Shown here one piece after another: positions 49,090-57,675 of a stretch of 64,000 bases of DNA (the first letter of the stretch is position 1; each line of letters begins with the position of its first letter). The DNA is from Bradyrhizobium manausense (GTDB taxonomy: Bacteria > Pseudomonadota > Alphaproteobacteria > Rhizobiales > Xanthobacteraceae), in NCBI RefSeq assembly GCF_018131105.1, contig NZ_JAFCJI010000001.1:1426001-1490000 (forward strand), written 5' to 3'. Position numbers and translations under genes: made by a program. The notes under the pieces were generated by a model. That model searched no databases, had not been told where the DNA came from, and worked only from the letters and a program-made list of their open reading frames with translations.

Positions 49090-50319
49090 ATGAGCCGCCG
49101 CATCAAAAGAACCAACCAAGAGCCCCGTTCGCGCGATGAGCGCAAGGAATCGCGTCCGTTCAAGGCGAGCAGCGCGAAGAAGGCTGGACCGCGTCCGGGA
49201 GGCAAGCCCGGCAGCAAGCCACCGCGCTTTGCGGCCGAACGCGCCGAGCGGCGTCCGCCCAGGGTTGCGCTAAAAAAGCCTGAGCCTGAAAGGGCCGCGC
49301 CGGCAAAGCCGGTCGAGGCGCTGCTGCCGACCAAGGTGCAGACCGTCAAGGTGACGGCCGACGAGAACAACATGCGCGTCGATCGCTTTCTCGAGGCGCG
49401 CTTTCCCGGCCTGTCATTCTCCCACATCCAGCGTGTCGTCCGCAAAGGCGAGTTGCGCGTCGACGGCAAGCGCGTCGACAGCAAGGATCGTCTCGAGGAG
49501 GGGCAGAGCGTCCGGATTCCGCCGCTGAAGCTCGACACGCCGAAGGCCGTGGGCGAACTCTCGGAGGGCGCGCAAAAGACGCTTGCCGCGCTGAAGGAGA
49601 TGACGATCTACGAGGATGACGACGTCCTCGTGCTGAACAAGCCCGCCGGCCTCGCCGTGCAGGGCGGCTCGGGCATGACGCGGCACGTCGACCAGATGCT
49701 GGAGGTGATGCGCGATTCCAAGGGCCAGAAGCCGCGCCTCGTCCACCGCATCGACAGGGAGACGTCGGGCTGTCTCCTGATCGCGAAGACGCGCTTCGCC
49801 GCCTCGCATCTGACCGGCGCGTTCCGTTCACGTTCCGCGCGAAAGACCTATTGGGCGCTGGTGCCGGGCTTGCCGAAGCCGAAGCAGGGCCGCATCTCGA
49901 CCTTCCTTGCAAAGGAGGAGAGCGAGGACGACACCATCATGCGCATCGCCCAGCATGGCGACGAGGGCGCGAGCCACGCGGTGACCTATTACGCGGTGGT
50001 CGAGACGGCCGGCAACAAGCTGACCTGGGTGTCGCTGAAGCCGGTGACGGGACGCACCCATCAGCTGCGCGCGCACATGGAGCATATCGGCCATCCCATC
50101 GTCGGCGATCCCAAATATTTCAACATCGAGAACTGGCAGTTGCCGGGCGGCTTGCAGAACCGGCTGCATCTGCTGGCGCGCCGCATCGTCATCCCCCATC
50201 CACGCGGCGGCTTTATCGACGCCACCGCGCCGCTGCCGCAACATATGCAGCAGTCGTGGAATCTGCTCGGGCTGGATGCGAGCCGATTTGACCCGATCGA
50301 GAACGCGCCGGAGGAGTAG
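49090..50319 (+). CDS. RluC/RluD family pseudouridine synthase with basic N-terminal extension
   Basis: This enzyme isomerises uridines of 23S rRNA to pseudouridine. The 409-residue product has a Lys/Arg/Pro-rich, probably unfolded N-terminus (residues 1-85), an S4 RNA-binding domain (about 92-150, RVDRFLEARFPGLSFSHIQR), and the catalytic domain with HRIDRETSGCLLIAKT, where the Asp is the nucleophile. The C-terminal GRTHQLRAHMEHIGHPIVGD motif is conserved. RluC-like is most likely; which uridines it modifies cannot be read. Length exceeds typical RluC (about 320) because of the extension. Confidence 0.92.
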   Translation: MSRRIKRTNQEPRSRDERKESRPFKASSAKKAGPRPGGKPGSKPPRFAAERAERRPPRVALKKPEPERAAPAKPVEALLPTKVQTVKVTADENNMRVDRFLEARFPGLSFSHIQRVVRKGELRVDGKRVDSKDRLEEGQSVRIPPLKLDTPKAVGELSEGAQKTLAALKEMTIYEDDDVLVLNKPAGLAVQGGSGMTRHVDQMLEVMRDSKGQKPRLVHRIDRETSGCLLIAKTRFAASHLTGAFRSRSARKTYWALVPGLPKPKQGRISTFLAKEESEDDTIMRIAQHGDEGASHAVTYYAVVETAGNKLTWVSLKPVTGRTHQLRAHMEHIGHPIVGDPKYFNIENWQLPGGLQNRLHLLARRIVIPHPRGGFIDATAPLPQHMQQSWNLLGLDASRFDPIENAPEE

Positions 50320-50324
50320 TCGCC

Positions 50325-50353
50325 GAATGGGGCAGGCGATGTTTGCCCCGTTC
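50325..50353 (+). terminator. hairpin after the pseudouridine synthase gene
   Basis: GAATGGGGCA (50325-50334) pairs with TGCCCCGTTC (50344-50353), one G-U wobble, 9-base loop, no U-tract. A possible weak terminator or RNA stability element. Confidence 0.35.
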
Positions 50354-50451
50354 ACGACATTCGTCGAGTTCCCCCACGCCCGTCGCTCGATTTATCGGCT
50401 GCCGATCTTATCTTAAAGCGTAGCACTCAGTGACCGGGACCGAAAACTCAC

Positions 50452-51246
50452 ATGCGCGAATTGTTCGAAGAAGCGGCCAGCCAGCCCCCGCAGGATCCCA
50501 CGGAGTCGGCGCGCGCGTCCGCACGCACCCCGCTGCGCAAGCGCTTCTACAAGGAGGCCGGCGTCGCCGACGCCGAAGGCGGCTTTGCCATTACCCTCGA
50601 CGGCAAGCCGATCCGGACGCCGTCCGGCCGTCAGGTGGTGATCCCGGCACGCGCGCTCGCCGATGCCGTGGCCGCGGAATGGGCCGCCCAAAGCGAGGCG
50701 ATCGATCCCGTGACGATGCCGCTGACGCGGATCGCCAACAGCGTGGTCGAGGGCGTGATCGACCGCATCGAACTCGTCAGTGACGACCTCGCCAAATACT
50801 TCGAGACCGACCTGCTGTTCTATCGCGCCGGCCACCCCGAGGGGCTGGTCGCCCGCGAGGCCGCGCATTGGGACCCTGTGCTGTTCTGGGCCGCGGAGGC
50901 GCTGGGGGCGCATTTCATCCTCTCCGAGGGCATCATGCACGTGAAGCAGCCGGACGAGGCGCTGCGGGCGGCCCGTGACGCGCTGCCGGGTGATGCCTGG
51001 TCAGTCGCGGCGCTCCATGTGGTGACGACCCTGACCGGCTCGGCGCTGCTGGCGCTGGCGCTCGCCCATGGCGTGCGGGATGCCGATCAGGTCTGGGCTG
51101 CCGCCCATGTCGATGAGGACTGGAACATCGACCAATGGGGCGTGGACGAGGAGGCGGCCGCCCGCCGGGCCACGCGTCTGCGGGACTTCCAGGCCGCCGT
51201 GGCGGTGTTGATGGCCGTGAACTCGCCCGCGGCCCAAGGTCCTTAA
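50452..51246 (+). CDS. ATP12 family F1-ATPase assembly chaperone
   Basis: ATP12 proteins help assemble the alpha subunit of F1-ATPase; bacterial members are largely alphaproteobacterial, fitting the mitochondrial ancestor. The 264-residue product has the family pattern RKRFYKEAGVADAEGGFAI near the start, LDGKPIRTPSGR, the WAAQ(S)EAIDP segment, and WDPVLFWAAEALGA. It is soluble, without a signal peptide. The start follows a 132-base spacer from the pseudouridine synthase gene. The downstream FliK-like gene begins 55 bases after its stop. Confidence 0.92.
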   Translation: MRELFEEAASQPPQDPTESARASARTPLRKRFYKEAGVADAEGGFAITLDGKPIRTPSGRQVVIPARALADAVAAEWAAQSEAIDPVTMPLTRIANSVVEGVIDRIELVSDDLAKYFETDLLFYRAGHPEGLVAREAAHWDPVLFWAAEALGAHFILSEGIMHVKQPDEALRAARDALPGDAWSVAALHVVTTLTGSALLALALAHGVRDADQVWAAAHVDEDWNIDQWGVDEEAAARRATRLRDFQAAVAVLMAVNSPAAQGP

Positions 51247-51301
51247 CGAGAGGTTTACGAGGGGGCCTTAGGGTGGGGCCAGCGTTCCACGGGCCCTTGA
51301 G

Positions 51302-52939
51302 ATGCCGACGCCGATAAGCTCGATCATTCCCGTCAGTGCCGCCAGCCCCGTGGCTGATGCGGCGACACCTGATCTTGTGCTTCAGGCCGGCAGCGTGGTC
51401 GATGCAAGGGTCGTCAGCGTGCTCGCCGACAACCTGGTGCGGATCGCGATCGCCAATCTCTCGATGGACGTGATGTCCGAGGTGTCGCTGACCCCAGGGC
51501 AAAATCTCCAGCTCGCGGTCTCGCAGAACGACGGCACTATCAGGCTTGCTGTCGTCAATGGTGCAGGCGAGGCGAGTGCCGATCAGGTCACACTGACGCC
51601 GACGGCAGCCTCGCTGATCGACAGCCCGTCGCTTGCACCATCCGCAACCGCGGCCCGCAATCCGCTGACGCCGGCCGAGCAGGTCGCGGTCACTCTCGCA
51701 TCGGCCGAGGCCGTGACCAAACAAGGCAGCCAGGCGCCGCTGTTCGCCAATCTGGCATCGCTCGTCACCGGCAGCGATCTTCCCGAGGGACTGAAGCAGG
51801 CCGTGCTGGATGTGCTGGCGCAACAGACGCCGCTCAACTCCGCGCTCGATGGCGGCGATATCGAATCCGCCTTCCAGAAGTCGGGCCTGTTTCTCGAGGC
51901 CTCGCTGGCGGCGGGCGCGACGCCGACGTCAGGCGCTGTGCCGGACCTGAAGGCAGCGCTGCTGGTGCTGCGCCAGACGCTCGCGGCGACCTCGGGCACG
52001 CTCGAGCCCGCCGCGCCACAGATAGCAGTGCCAAGCGCCGCGCTTCCGCCGAACGCCGCGGCTCCGCAGATCGCAGCTTCGGCGTTGCGAGTGGCGGGCG
52101 AGGCCGCGCAAACGGTGCTGCCAACGCCCGACGCTGAGGTTGCCCAACCGGTCCAATTGCCGCGCGACGCTGCGCTTGCGACTGCCGTGCTGAAAGACAT
52201 GGCCGGCGAAACGCAGCAGGCGGGTCTGCCACGGACCATCTCTGCAGGTCTTGCCGCGACCCTGCTGCAAGAGGTCACGCAAAACCTGCCGCGCATGACC
52301 GGCAATGTGCCGGGCACGAACAAGGCCATGCCCGATAGCCATGTCTTCGAAGCGGCCGCGCGGACGTCGACGCCACCGCCATTTCGCGGCGCGCTGCCGT
52401 CGCCGCAGGCCGTTGCCGCACCGTCGCTCGCGCCCAACACTCCGCTAGCGGCGACCGTGCATCGCCTGCTCGACGACACGGATGCCGCGATCGCACGCCA
52501 GACGCTGTTGCAGGTGGCCTCGCTCCCGGATCGTACCGATGCCGGCGGCCACCGCATCGATCCGACCGTGCCGCAGTGGAATTTCGAGATTCCGTTTGTG
52601 ACCCCGCAGGGCACCGCGATGGCGCAGTTCGAGATCTCGCGCGATGGCGGCAACGAAACGCCCGATCCCGCCAAGCGCGCCTGGCGCGCGCGCTTCACGC
52701 TCAATGTCGAACCGGCCGGTCCCGTGCATGCGCTGGTCACGCTCAACGGCGACAAAACCTTTGTGCGGATGTGGGCCGAGCGGCCTGCGACTGCGCAGCA
52801 ACTCCGTGCCGGCATCGGCGAACTCAATCAGGCGCTGACCAGGGCCGAGCTCACGCCCGGTGACATCGTGGTGCGTGACGGCACGCCGCCGCAGCCGGCA
52901 CCCGCGCGCGCCGGGCATTTTCTGGACCGCGCCACATGA
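51302..52939 (+). CDS. FliK-like hook-length control domain protein, orphan
   Basis: The 545-residue product is Ala/Pro/Thr/Ser-rich with a long, probably flexible middle. Its C-terminal part (about residues 415-530) resembles the FliK C-terminal domain: WNFEIPFVTPQGTAMAQFEI, then ALVTLNGDKTFVRMWAERP and LRAGIGELNQALTRAEL. FliK controls hook or needle length by switching FlhB specificity. There are no flagellar genes nearby. The next gene encodes a FlhB-C-terminal-like protein and overlaps it by four bases, so the two are almost certainly a functional pair. No signal peptide. Confidence 0.78.
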   Translation: MPTPISSIIPVSAASPVADAATPDLVLQAGSVVDARVVSVLADNLVRIAIANLSMDVMSEVSLTPGQNLQLAVSQNDGTIRLAVVNGAGEASADQVTLTPTAASLIDSPSLAPSATAARNPLTPAEQVAVTLASAEAVTKQGSQAPLFANLASLVTGSDLPEGLKQAVLDVLAQQTPLNSALDGGDIESAFQKSGLFLEASLAAGATPTSGAVPDLKAALLVLRQTLAATSGTLEPAAPQIAVPSAALPPNAAAPQIAASALRVAGEAAQTVLPTPDAEVAQPVQLPRDAALATAVLKDMAGETQQAGLPRTISAGLAATLLQEVTQNLPRMTGNVPGTNKAMPDSHVFEAAARTSTPPPFRGALPSPQAVAAPSLAPNTPLAATVHRLLDDTDAAIARQTLLQVASLPDRTDAGGHRIDPTVPQWNFEIPFVTPQGTAMAQFEISRDGGNETPDPAKRAWRARFTLNVEPAGPVHALVTLNGDKTFVRMWAERPATAQQLRAGIGELNQALTRAELTPGDIVVRDGTPPQPAPARAGHFLDRAT

Positions 52940-53199
52940 GCGAGGAATCCAAGCTCGCGATTGCGCTGCATTACGAGAAGGGCAGCGGCGCGCCTGTCGT
53001 CGTCGCCAAGGGCAAGGGCACGATCGGCGCCAAGATCGTCGAGATCGCCAAGGCCAACGACATCCCGATCGAAGAAAACGAGATTCTGGCCGGTGCGCTC
53101 TCCAAGGTCGAGCTCGGCGAGGAAATCCCGCCTGATCTCTACAAGGCCGTCGCCGAGGTCCTCGTGTTCGTGCTGCGCCTCTCCGGCCGTGCGCGCTAG
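52936..53199 (+). CDS. FlhB C-terminal-like (EscU/YscU/HrcU family) small protein
   Basis: The 87-residue product matches the cytoplasmic C-terminal domain of the type III export switch protein FlhB/YscU: ALHYEKGSGAPVVVAKGKG, then ANDIPIEENEILAGALSKVELGEEIPPDLY. The autocleavage motif NPTH is absent and there are no membrane segments. Such stand-alone domains (YlqH/FlhX-like) are paired with FliK-like proteins in some bacteria, including the B. subtilis ylqG-ylqH pair. It overlaps the upstream gene by ATGA, indicating coupled translation. Confidence 0.88.
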   Translation: MSEESKLAIALHYEKGSGAPVVVAKGKGTIGAKIVEIAKANDIPIEENEILAGALSKVELGEEIPPDLYKAVAEVLVFVLRLSGRAR

Positions 53200-53262
53200 C
53201 GCACAGCGCTGATCGGACTCGGCAACGACGGAGCATGCGGCGCCGACGTTGGCTCCCAGATA

Positions 53263-53279
53263 CTCCTCATGGTGAGGAG
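53263..53279 (+). repeat. CTCCTCA-TGG-TGAGGAG hairpin
   Basis: CTCCTCA (53263-53269) and TGAGGAG (53273-53279) form a perfect 7-bp stem with a 3-base loop between two convergent genes. The CCTCATGGTGAGG core is a frequent intergenic palindrome of alphaproteobacteria; it could act as a partial terminator. Confidence 0.6.
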
Positions 53280-53287
53280 CCGGCGTC

Positions 53288-53884
53288 TCACGCCTTGTCG
53301 GCGGGCTTCTTGACCGTCAGCGCCTGGTCGATGGCGAAGCCGCCGATTTCGCTCATCGCCTGTGAAATCACATCGCCCTTCCGCGCAAAGCCGCTGGAGA
53401 GATGGTCGAACTGCGTCCGCGCCAGCCGCAGCACCTCGATCGGTACCGAGATGACGGTCTCATTGAAAGCGTCGACTGAGGTCCGCAACGTCTCAAGTTC
53501 GGTGGTGAGCTTGCCGATGTGGCTTTCCGCGTCCCGCATCAGGCCGAGCAGCCTGCCGCGCTCGGTGTCGAATGCGGTCCGCTCGGCAGCCGCCGCCGCG
53601 GTCACCTCGGCCAACTGAGTCCGCAGCGCGGCGATCTGGCTGACCATCGCGTCGGACGCGAGTGCAGTGACCTTGCGCAGCTCCTCCAGGCGCTTGTTCT
53701 CTTCCTGCTGTTCGTGAAACAGCCGTTCGGCCGACATTGCCCGCTGTGTGAGCGATCCAATCAGCGCGGCCGCGCGCAGCAGCATCTCGCCGTTCCGCCC
53801 CGACACCATGCTGGCCATCCGCCGCAGGAAATCGGTCGTCTCGGACGCGCTGTTCGGAGGCAGGGGAACGACCGTGGCGGACAT
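53288..53884 (-). CDS. hypothetical coiled-coil protein
   Basis: The 198-residue product is not recognised as a named family. It has no signal peptide or membrane span. Its middle (about residues 50-135) is rich in Leu, Glu, Arg and Ala with heptad-like spacing (HEQQEENKRLEELRKVTALA, QIAALRTQLAEV), so a coiled coil is likely. The ATG at 53884 is preferred; a GTG at 53938 would add 18 residues. It converges on the FlhB-like gene. Function unknown. Confidence 0.7.
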   Translation of the reverse strand: MSATVVPLPPNSASETTDFLRRMASMVSGRNGEMLLRAAALIGSLTQRAMSAERLFHEQQEENKRLEELRKVTALASDAMVSQIAALRTQLAEVTAAAAAERTAFDTERGRLLGLMRDAESHIGKLTTELETLRTSVDAFNETVISVPIEVLRLARTQFDHLSSGFARKGDVISQAMSEIGGFAIDQALTVKKPADKA

Positions 53885-54047
53885 GGGGTGATGCTTGCAG
53901 CCGGACGTGATGACCGCCGCCGTACCGACTGAGCTCACGCAACATTCGGCGCCTGATCGTAAGCCCCGAGCAAGCCTGAATCGCCGGGCCGGGTCAACCG
54001 ATCAGCGCGGGCAAATCGCGCTCATCCCGCCGCGCGTGCAGTGGGGG

Positions 54048-54452
54048 TCAAGCGCTTTTCTGCCGGCCGATCCGCCCCAGATGGGTGAAGCCAAACCCGG
54101 CTGAATATTTCAGGCCGTAGCCCAGCGCCCGGTCGATGCCGATATGGGCGAGCCAGATCAAGGCGATGGACAGGGTGAGGGGCGAGGCGAGCCCGAAACC
54201 CAGCGTCATCAGCGTCACCGGCGCCAGGTAGCTGTGGGCAGCGTTGTAGACCAGTGCGCCGAATTTGGCGTCCGACAGATAGGCCAGAAAGCTCAGATCG
54301 GGCACAAAGAAGAGCAGGGCGAACACCAGCCAGGAGCCGCCCCAGGCGGCGTAGAGCATCACCATGCCTGCGAACAGGGTCAGTCCCTCGAGCCGTAGCA
54401 GGATGTTGACGCCGCCGGTTGCAGCCCCGGTCTCGGCAGATCTCTCGTCCAT
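54048..54452 (-). CDS. DUF4260 family membrane protein
   Basis: The 134-residue product has three to four hydrophobic segments (LEGLTLFAGMVMLYAAWGG, WLVFALLFFVPDLSFLAYL, LAPVTLMTLGFGLASPLTL, SIALIWLAHIGIDRALGYG) and matches the DUF4260 layout with the GIDRALGYGLKY motif near the C-terminus. It should lie in the inner membrane. The ATG at 54452 has a strong GGAGGGG ribosome-binding site; further upstream codons are not needed. Function is unknown. It is divergent from the acyl-CoA carboxylase gene. Confidence 0.87.
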   Translation of the reverse strand: MDERSAETGAATGGVNILLRLEGLTLFAGMVMLYAAWGGSWLVFALLFFVPDLSFLAYLSDAKFGALVYNAAHSYLAPVTLMTLGFGLASPLTLSIALIWLAHIGIDRALGYGLKYSAGFGFTHLGRIGRQKSA

Positions 54453-54600
54453 CGTCCCCTCCAGGCAAAACTTTGTAATTCCTTGCGCTTTCACGCTGCG
54501 GCAAGGCAGCCTTGCGGCACCGAAAGCCGCTTCCCGGCCCGCAAAATGCCGTGTTAGAACCCCCGGCAATCGCATTTAGGCTAAGAACTGGCGGGAGCAA

Positions 54601-56133
54601 ATGAAACATATCCTGGACGCCCTTGAAGACCGTCGTGCCGGCGCAAAGCTCGGCGGCGGGGAGAAGCGGATCGAGGCGCAGCATGCCCGCGGCAAGCTGA
54701 CCGCGCGCGAGCGCATCGAGCTGCTGCTCGACAAGGGATCGTTCGAGGAGTTCGACATGTTCGTCGAGCACCGCTCCACCGAGTTCGGCATGGAGAAGAA
54801 CAAGGTGCCCGGCGACGGCGTCGTCACCGGCTGGGGTACCGTCAACGGCCGCAAGACGTTCGTGTTCGCCAAAGACTTCACCGTGTTCGGCGGCTCGCTC
54901 TCCGAAACGCATGCGCTGAAAATTACAAAACTTCAGGACATGGCGATGAAGGCGCGCGCGCCCATCATCGGCCTCTACGACGCGGGCGGCGCCCGCATCC
55001 AGGAGGGCGTCGCCGCGCTCGCCGGCTATTCCTACGTCTTCCGCCGCAACGTGCTCGCCTCGGGCGTGATCCCGCAGATCTCCGTCATCATGGGTCCCTG
55101 CGCCGGCGGCGACGTCTATTCGCCCGCGATGACTGACTTCATCTTCATGGTGAAGAACACCAGCTACATGTTCGTCACCGGTCCTGACGTGGTGAAGACG
55201 GTCACCAACGAGGTCGTGACCGCCGAAGAGCTCGGCGGCGCGTCGGTGCACGCCACGCGCTCCTCGATCGCCGACGGCGCCTTCGAGAACGATGTCGAGA
55301 CGCTGCTGCAGATGCGTCGCCTGATCGACTTCCTGCCGTCGAACAACACTGACGGCGTGCCGGAATGGCCGAGCTTCGACGACACGGCTCGCATCGACAT
55401 GTCCCTGGACACGCTGATCCCCGACAATCCGAACAAGCCCTACGACATGAAGGAGCTGATCCTGAAGGTCGTGGACGAGGGCGACTTCTTCGAGATCGCC
55501 GACATGTTCGCCAAGAACATCGTCACCGGTTTCGGCCGCATCGCCGGCCGCACCGTCGGCTTCGTCGCCAACCAGCCGATGGTGCTGGCCGGCGTGCTCG
55601 ACAGCGACGCCTCACGCAAGGCCGCGCGCTTCGTCCGTTTTTGCGATGCCTTCAACATCCCGATCGTCACCTTCGTCGACGTGCCGGGCTTCCTGCCGGG
55701 CACCGCGCAGGAATATGGCGGCCTCATCAAGCACGGCGCGAAACTCCTGTTCGCCTACTCGCAGTGCACCGTGCCGCTGGTGACCATCATCACCCGCAAG
55801 GCCTATGGCGGCGCCTTCGACGTCATGGCGTCGAAGGAAATCGGCGCCGACATGAACTACGCCTGGCCGACCGCCCAGATCGCCGTGATGGGCGCCAAGG
55901 GCGCGGTCGAGATCATCTTCCGCAGCGACATCGGTGATCCCGACAAGATCGCCGCCCGCACCAAGGAATACGAAGACCGCTTCCTGTCACCGTTCATCGC
56001 CGCCGAGCGCGGCTACATCGACGACGTCATCATGCCGCACTCGACGAGAAGGCGGATCGCGCGGGCGCTGTCGATGCTGAAGGACAAGAAGGTGGAAACG
56101 CCGGCGAAGAAGCACGACAATTTGCCGTTGTGA
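54601..56133 (+). CDS. pccB: acyl-CoA carboxylase subunit beta (propionyl-CoA carboxylase PccB)
   Basis: This subunit transfers the carboxyl group from carboxybiotin to propionyl-CoA or a related acyl-CoA. The 510-residue product has the two crotonase-like carboxyltransferase domains (N about 25-280, C about 290-500). Glycine-rich motifs include [31 protein letters not shown] and the C-domain [19 protein letters not shown]. The biotin-carrying alpha subunit is not next to it. Propionyl-CoA is the best guess for substrate from overall similarity. Confidence 0.92.
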   Translation: MKHILDALEDRRAGAKLGGGEKRIEAQHARGKLTARERIELLLDKGSFEEFDMFVEHRSTEFGMEKNKVPGDGVVTGWGTVNGRKTFVFAKDFTVFGGSLSETHALKITKLQDMAMKARAPIIGLYDAGGARIQEGVAALAGYSYVFRRNVLASGVIPQISVIMGPCAGGDVYSPAMTDFIFMVKNTSYMFVTGPDVVKTVTNEVVTAEELGGASVHATRSSIADGAFENDVETLLQMRRLIDFLPSNNTDGVPEWPSFDDTARIDMSLDTLIPDNPNKPYDMKELILKVVDEGDFFEIADMFAKNIVTGFGRIAGRTVGFVANQPMVLAGVLDSDASRKAARFVRFCDAFNIPIVTFVDVPGFLPGTAQEYGGLIKHGAKLLFAYSQCTVPLVTIITRKAYGGAFDVMASKEIGADMNYAWPTAQIAVMGAKGAVEIIFRSDIGDPDKIAARTKEYEDRFLSPFIAAERGYIDDVIMPHSTRRRIARALSMLKDKKVETPAKKHDNLPL

Positions 56134-56140
56134 GGGAAGT

Positions 56141-56216
56141 GTAGGCGGGTGGCGAAAGCGTAACCCGCCAACTCATCTGAATGCGGCGGATTACGGCTGC
56201 GCCTAATCCGCCCTAC
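56141..56216 (+). repeat. double-hairpin palindromic repeat
   Basis: Two hairpins sit side by side: GGCGGGT (56144-56150)/ACCCGCC (56163-56169) and GGCGGATTA (56185-56193)/TAATCCGCC (56204-56212). The outer ends GTAGG and CCTAC (56212-56216) are complementary. It follows the carboxylase stop and may aid termination. Similar GGATTA/TAATCC palindromes occur at 57572-57652. Confidence 0.75.
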
Positions 56217-56242
56217 AATCGGGATCCGGCAGCCGCAATCCC

Positions 56243-56590
56243 ATGACCGAAGACGATCCGACCGACGAAATCTCCGACATCGAGGATCGGATCGAGCGGC
56301 TCGCCGAGATCGCGGAGCGTTGCCGGAAGTACATCCTGGCGTCCAAGATCGCGATCGGCAGCGGTGCTGCGCTGCTTCTGGTCACGATCCTCGGGCTGTT
56401 CGGATTTGGTCAGACCGCCGCGCTCGGCTCGATCGCGCTGGTGCTCGGCGGCATCGTCTCGCTCGGCTCGAACATCAGCACGTTGCGGCAGACGGACGAT
56501 GCGATCGGGGCTGCGGAGGCGCGCCGCTCGGCGTTGATCGGCAGCATCGATCTGCGCGTGGTCGCTGATACGCCGATGAAGCTAGTGTGA
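56243..56590 (+). CDS. hypothetical membrane protein
   Basis: The 115-residue product has a charged helical N-terminus (EISDIEDRIERLAEIAERCR), two hydrophobic segments (about residues 34-56 and 58-76) and a cytoplasmic-type tail ending in VADTPMKLV. No named family is recognised. The stop is followed 10 bases later by the 3' end of the opposite-strand 50-residue gene. Homologs of this plan are common in Bradyrhizobium, but the function is unknown. Confidence 0.72.
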   Translation: MTEDDPTDEISDIEDRIERLAEIAERCRKYILASKIAIGSGAALLLVTILGLFGFGQTAALGSIALVLGGIVSLGSNISTLRQTDDAIGAAEARRSALIGSIDLRVVADTPMKLV

Positions 56591-56599
56591 GACGTTGCC

Positions 56600-56752
56600 T
56601 CACGCGGCAGTCTCGACGGCCAGCGTCCGCATCTCCGCACGACATTCCGCGGCGAACGCCTGAAGCCGTTCCGCGGTTTGCTGGTCGAGGATCGCCTTAG
56701 CCAGACGCTCGGCGCGGGCTACTTGCTCTCTGAGATAGTCGATACGGGCCAT
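56600..56752 (-). CDS. small 50-residue hypothetical protein
   Basis: This short gene reads MARIDYLREQVARAERLAKA followed by ILDQQTAERLQAFAAECRAE and a short tail ending ETAA. The product is a charged, Ala/Arg/Glu-rich, probably all-helical protein with no signal or membrane segment. It has a good ribosome-binding site (GGAAGG, 7 bases before the ATG at 56752). Small proteins with this opening are known in Bradyrhizobium, as far as I recall. Function unknown. Confidence 0.78.
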   Translation of the reverse strand: MARIDYLREQVARAERLAKAILDQQTAERLQAFAAECRAEMRTLAVETAA

Positions 56753-56827
56753 GTGTCACCTTCCGCCGGGACAATTTGAAGCAAATTGCTTCGTTCCTGT
56801 GGCCGTGAACCTATGGCTAACCGCGGG

Positions 56828-57487
56828 TTAATGATGTGCGGTGGGTCTCACCCCGCGCGCCTTGTCCCCCGCAGCGAAATGCGCCATCTGGTCGTCCCGC
56901 GCTTTGGCAAATGCAGGGCGGCCCGTGGCGCGCGCGACGTAGGCGCGGCAGGCAGAGCTGTCGGCGAGACCGCCAAAACGTTCGGCGACGCGCAGCACGT
57001 CCGCCATCAGGATATCGGCGACGGAGAACGCACCAGCCAGCCATTCGCGGTCGGCCAGCACCATCTCCATGTGCTTGAGGCGAAGCGTGAGGAAGTCGTC
57101 GAAGAATTTCGATCCCGGCTGCCCCATGAACTTCAGCATCGTCCACGGCAGGCTCGCCATCTCCACCGAATTGAGCGCGCCGAACACCCATTCCGTCACG
57201 TCGCTGCGGCTGCGCGGATCCGACGGCATGAGCTTGGTGCTGAGCCCGCCGAGATGCAGCAGGATGGCGCCGGTCTCGAAGATCGAGAGATCGCCGTCGG
57301 TCAGCCACGGCGCCTGGGCGAACGGCTGGTGCGCCAGATGCGCGGGGCCGCGGTCAGCGAACGGCGTGCTGGCGACGCGATAGGGCAAGCCAGCCTCTTC
57401 GAGTGCCCAGCGCACCCTGAGGTCGCGGACATACCCGCGCGGCGGCGGGGGAACCCAGTCGTAGGTGTACAGGGTGAGGTCGGCCAT
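56828..57487 (-). CDS. glutathione S-transferase family protein
   Basis: The 219-residue product has an N-terminal thioredoxin-like domain (LTLYTYDWVPPPPRGYVRDL; APWLTDGDLSIFETGAIL with the gamma-Glu-binding Glu) and a helical C-terminal domain. The unusual WVPPPPRGYVR loop replaces the classical Tyr/Ser-Pro start, so the catalytic residue is unclear. The ATG at 57487 has an ACGGAG ribosome-binding site. Substrate unknown. It is followed on the same strand by the 50-residue gene. Confidence 0.88.
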   Translation of the reverse strand: MADLTLYTYDWVPPPPRGYVRDLRVRWALEEAGLPYRVASTPFADRGPAHLAHQPFAQAPWLTDGDLSIFETGAILLHLGGLSTKLMPSDPRSRSDVTEWVFGALNSVEMASLPWTMLKFMGQPGSKFFDDFLTLRLKHMEMVLADREWLAGAFSVADILMADVLRVAERFGGLADSSACRAYVARATGRPAFAKARDDQMAHFAAGDKARGVRPTAHH

Positions 57488-57571
57488 GGGGTGTCTCCGT
57501 GCTGTCTCGGGCAAAGGACGGACGAGGGGCGCCCGTTCCGACATGGGGCGTGAAATTTTGTACGTTCGTGG

Positions 57572-57652
57572 GGTGGATTAGCCGAAGGCGTAATCCACCA
57601 GCGCCTGTCCCGTCGAATAGAAAGGCGGCGGATTACGCTTTGCTAATCCGCC
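57572..57652 (+). repeat. two GGATTA/TAATCC palindromes
   Basis: GGTGGATTA (57572-57580)/TAATCCACC (57591-57599) and GGCGGATTA (57627-57635)/TAATCCGCC (57644-57652) are both perfect. They sit between the GST gene and the large hydrolase gene. They share the core of the element at 56185-56212. Confidence 0.8.
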
Positions 57653-57675
57653 CGGCGAAGCGCTGCTGATTGGCA

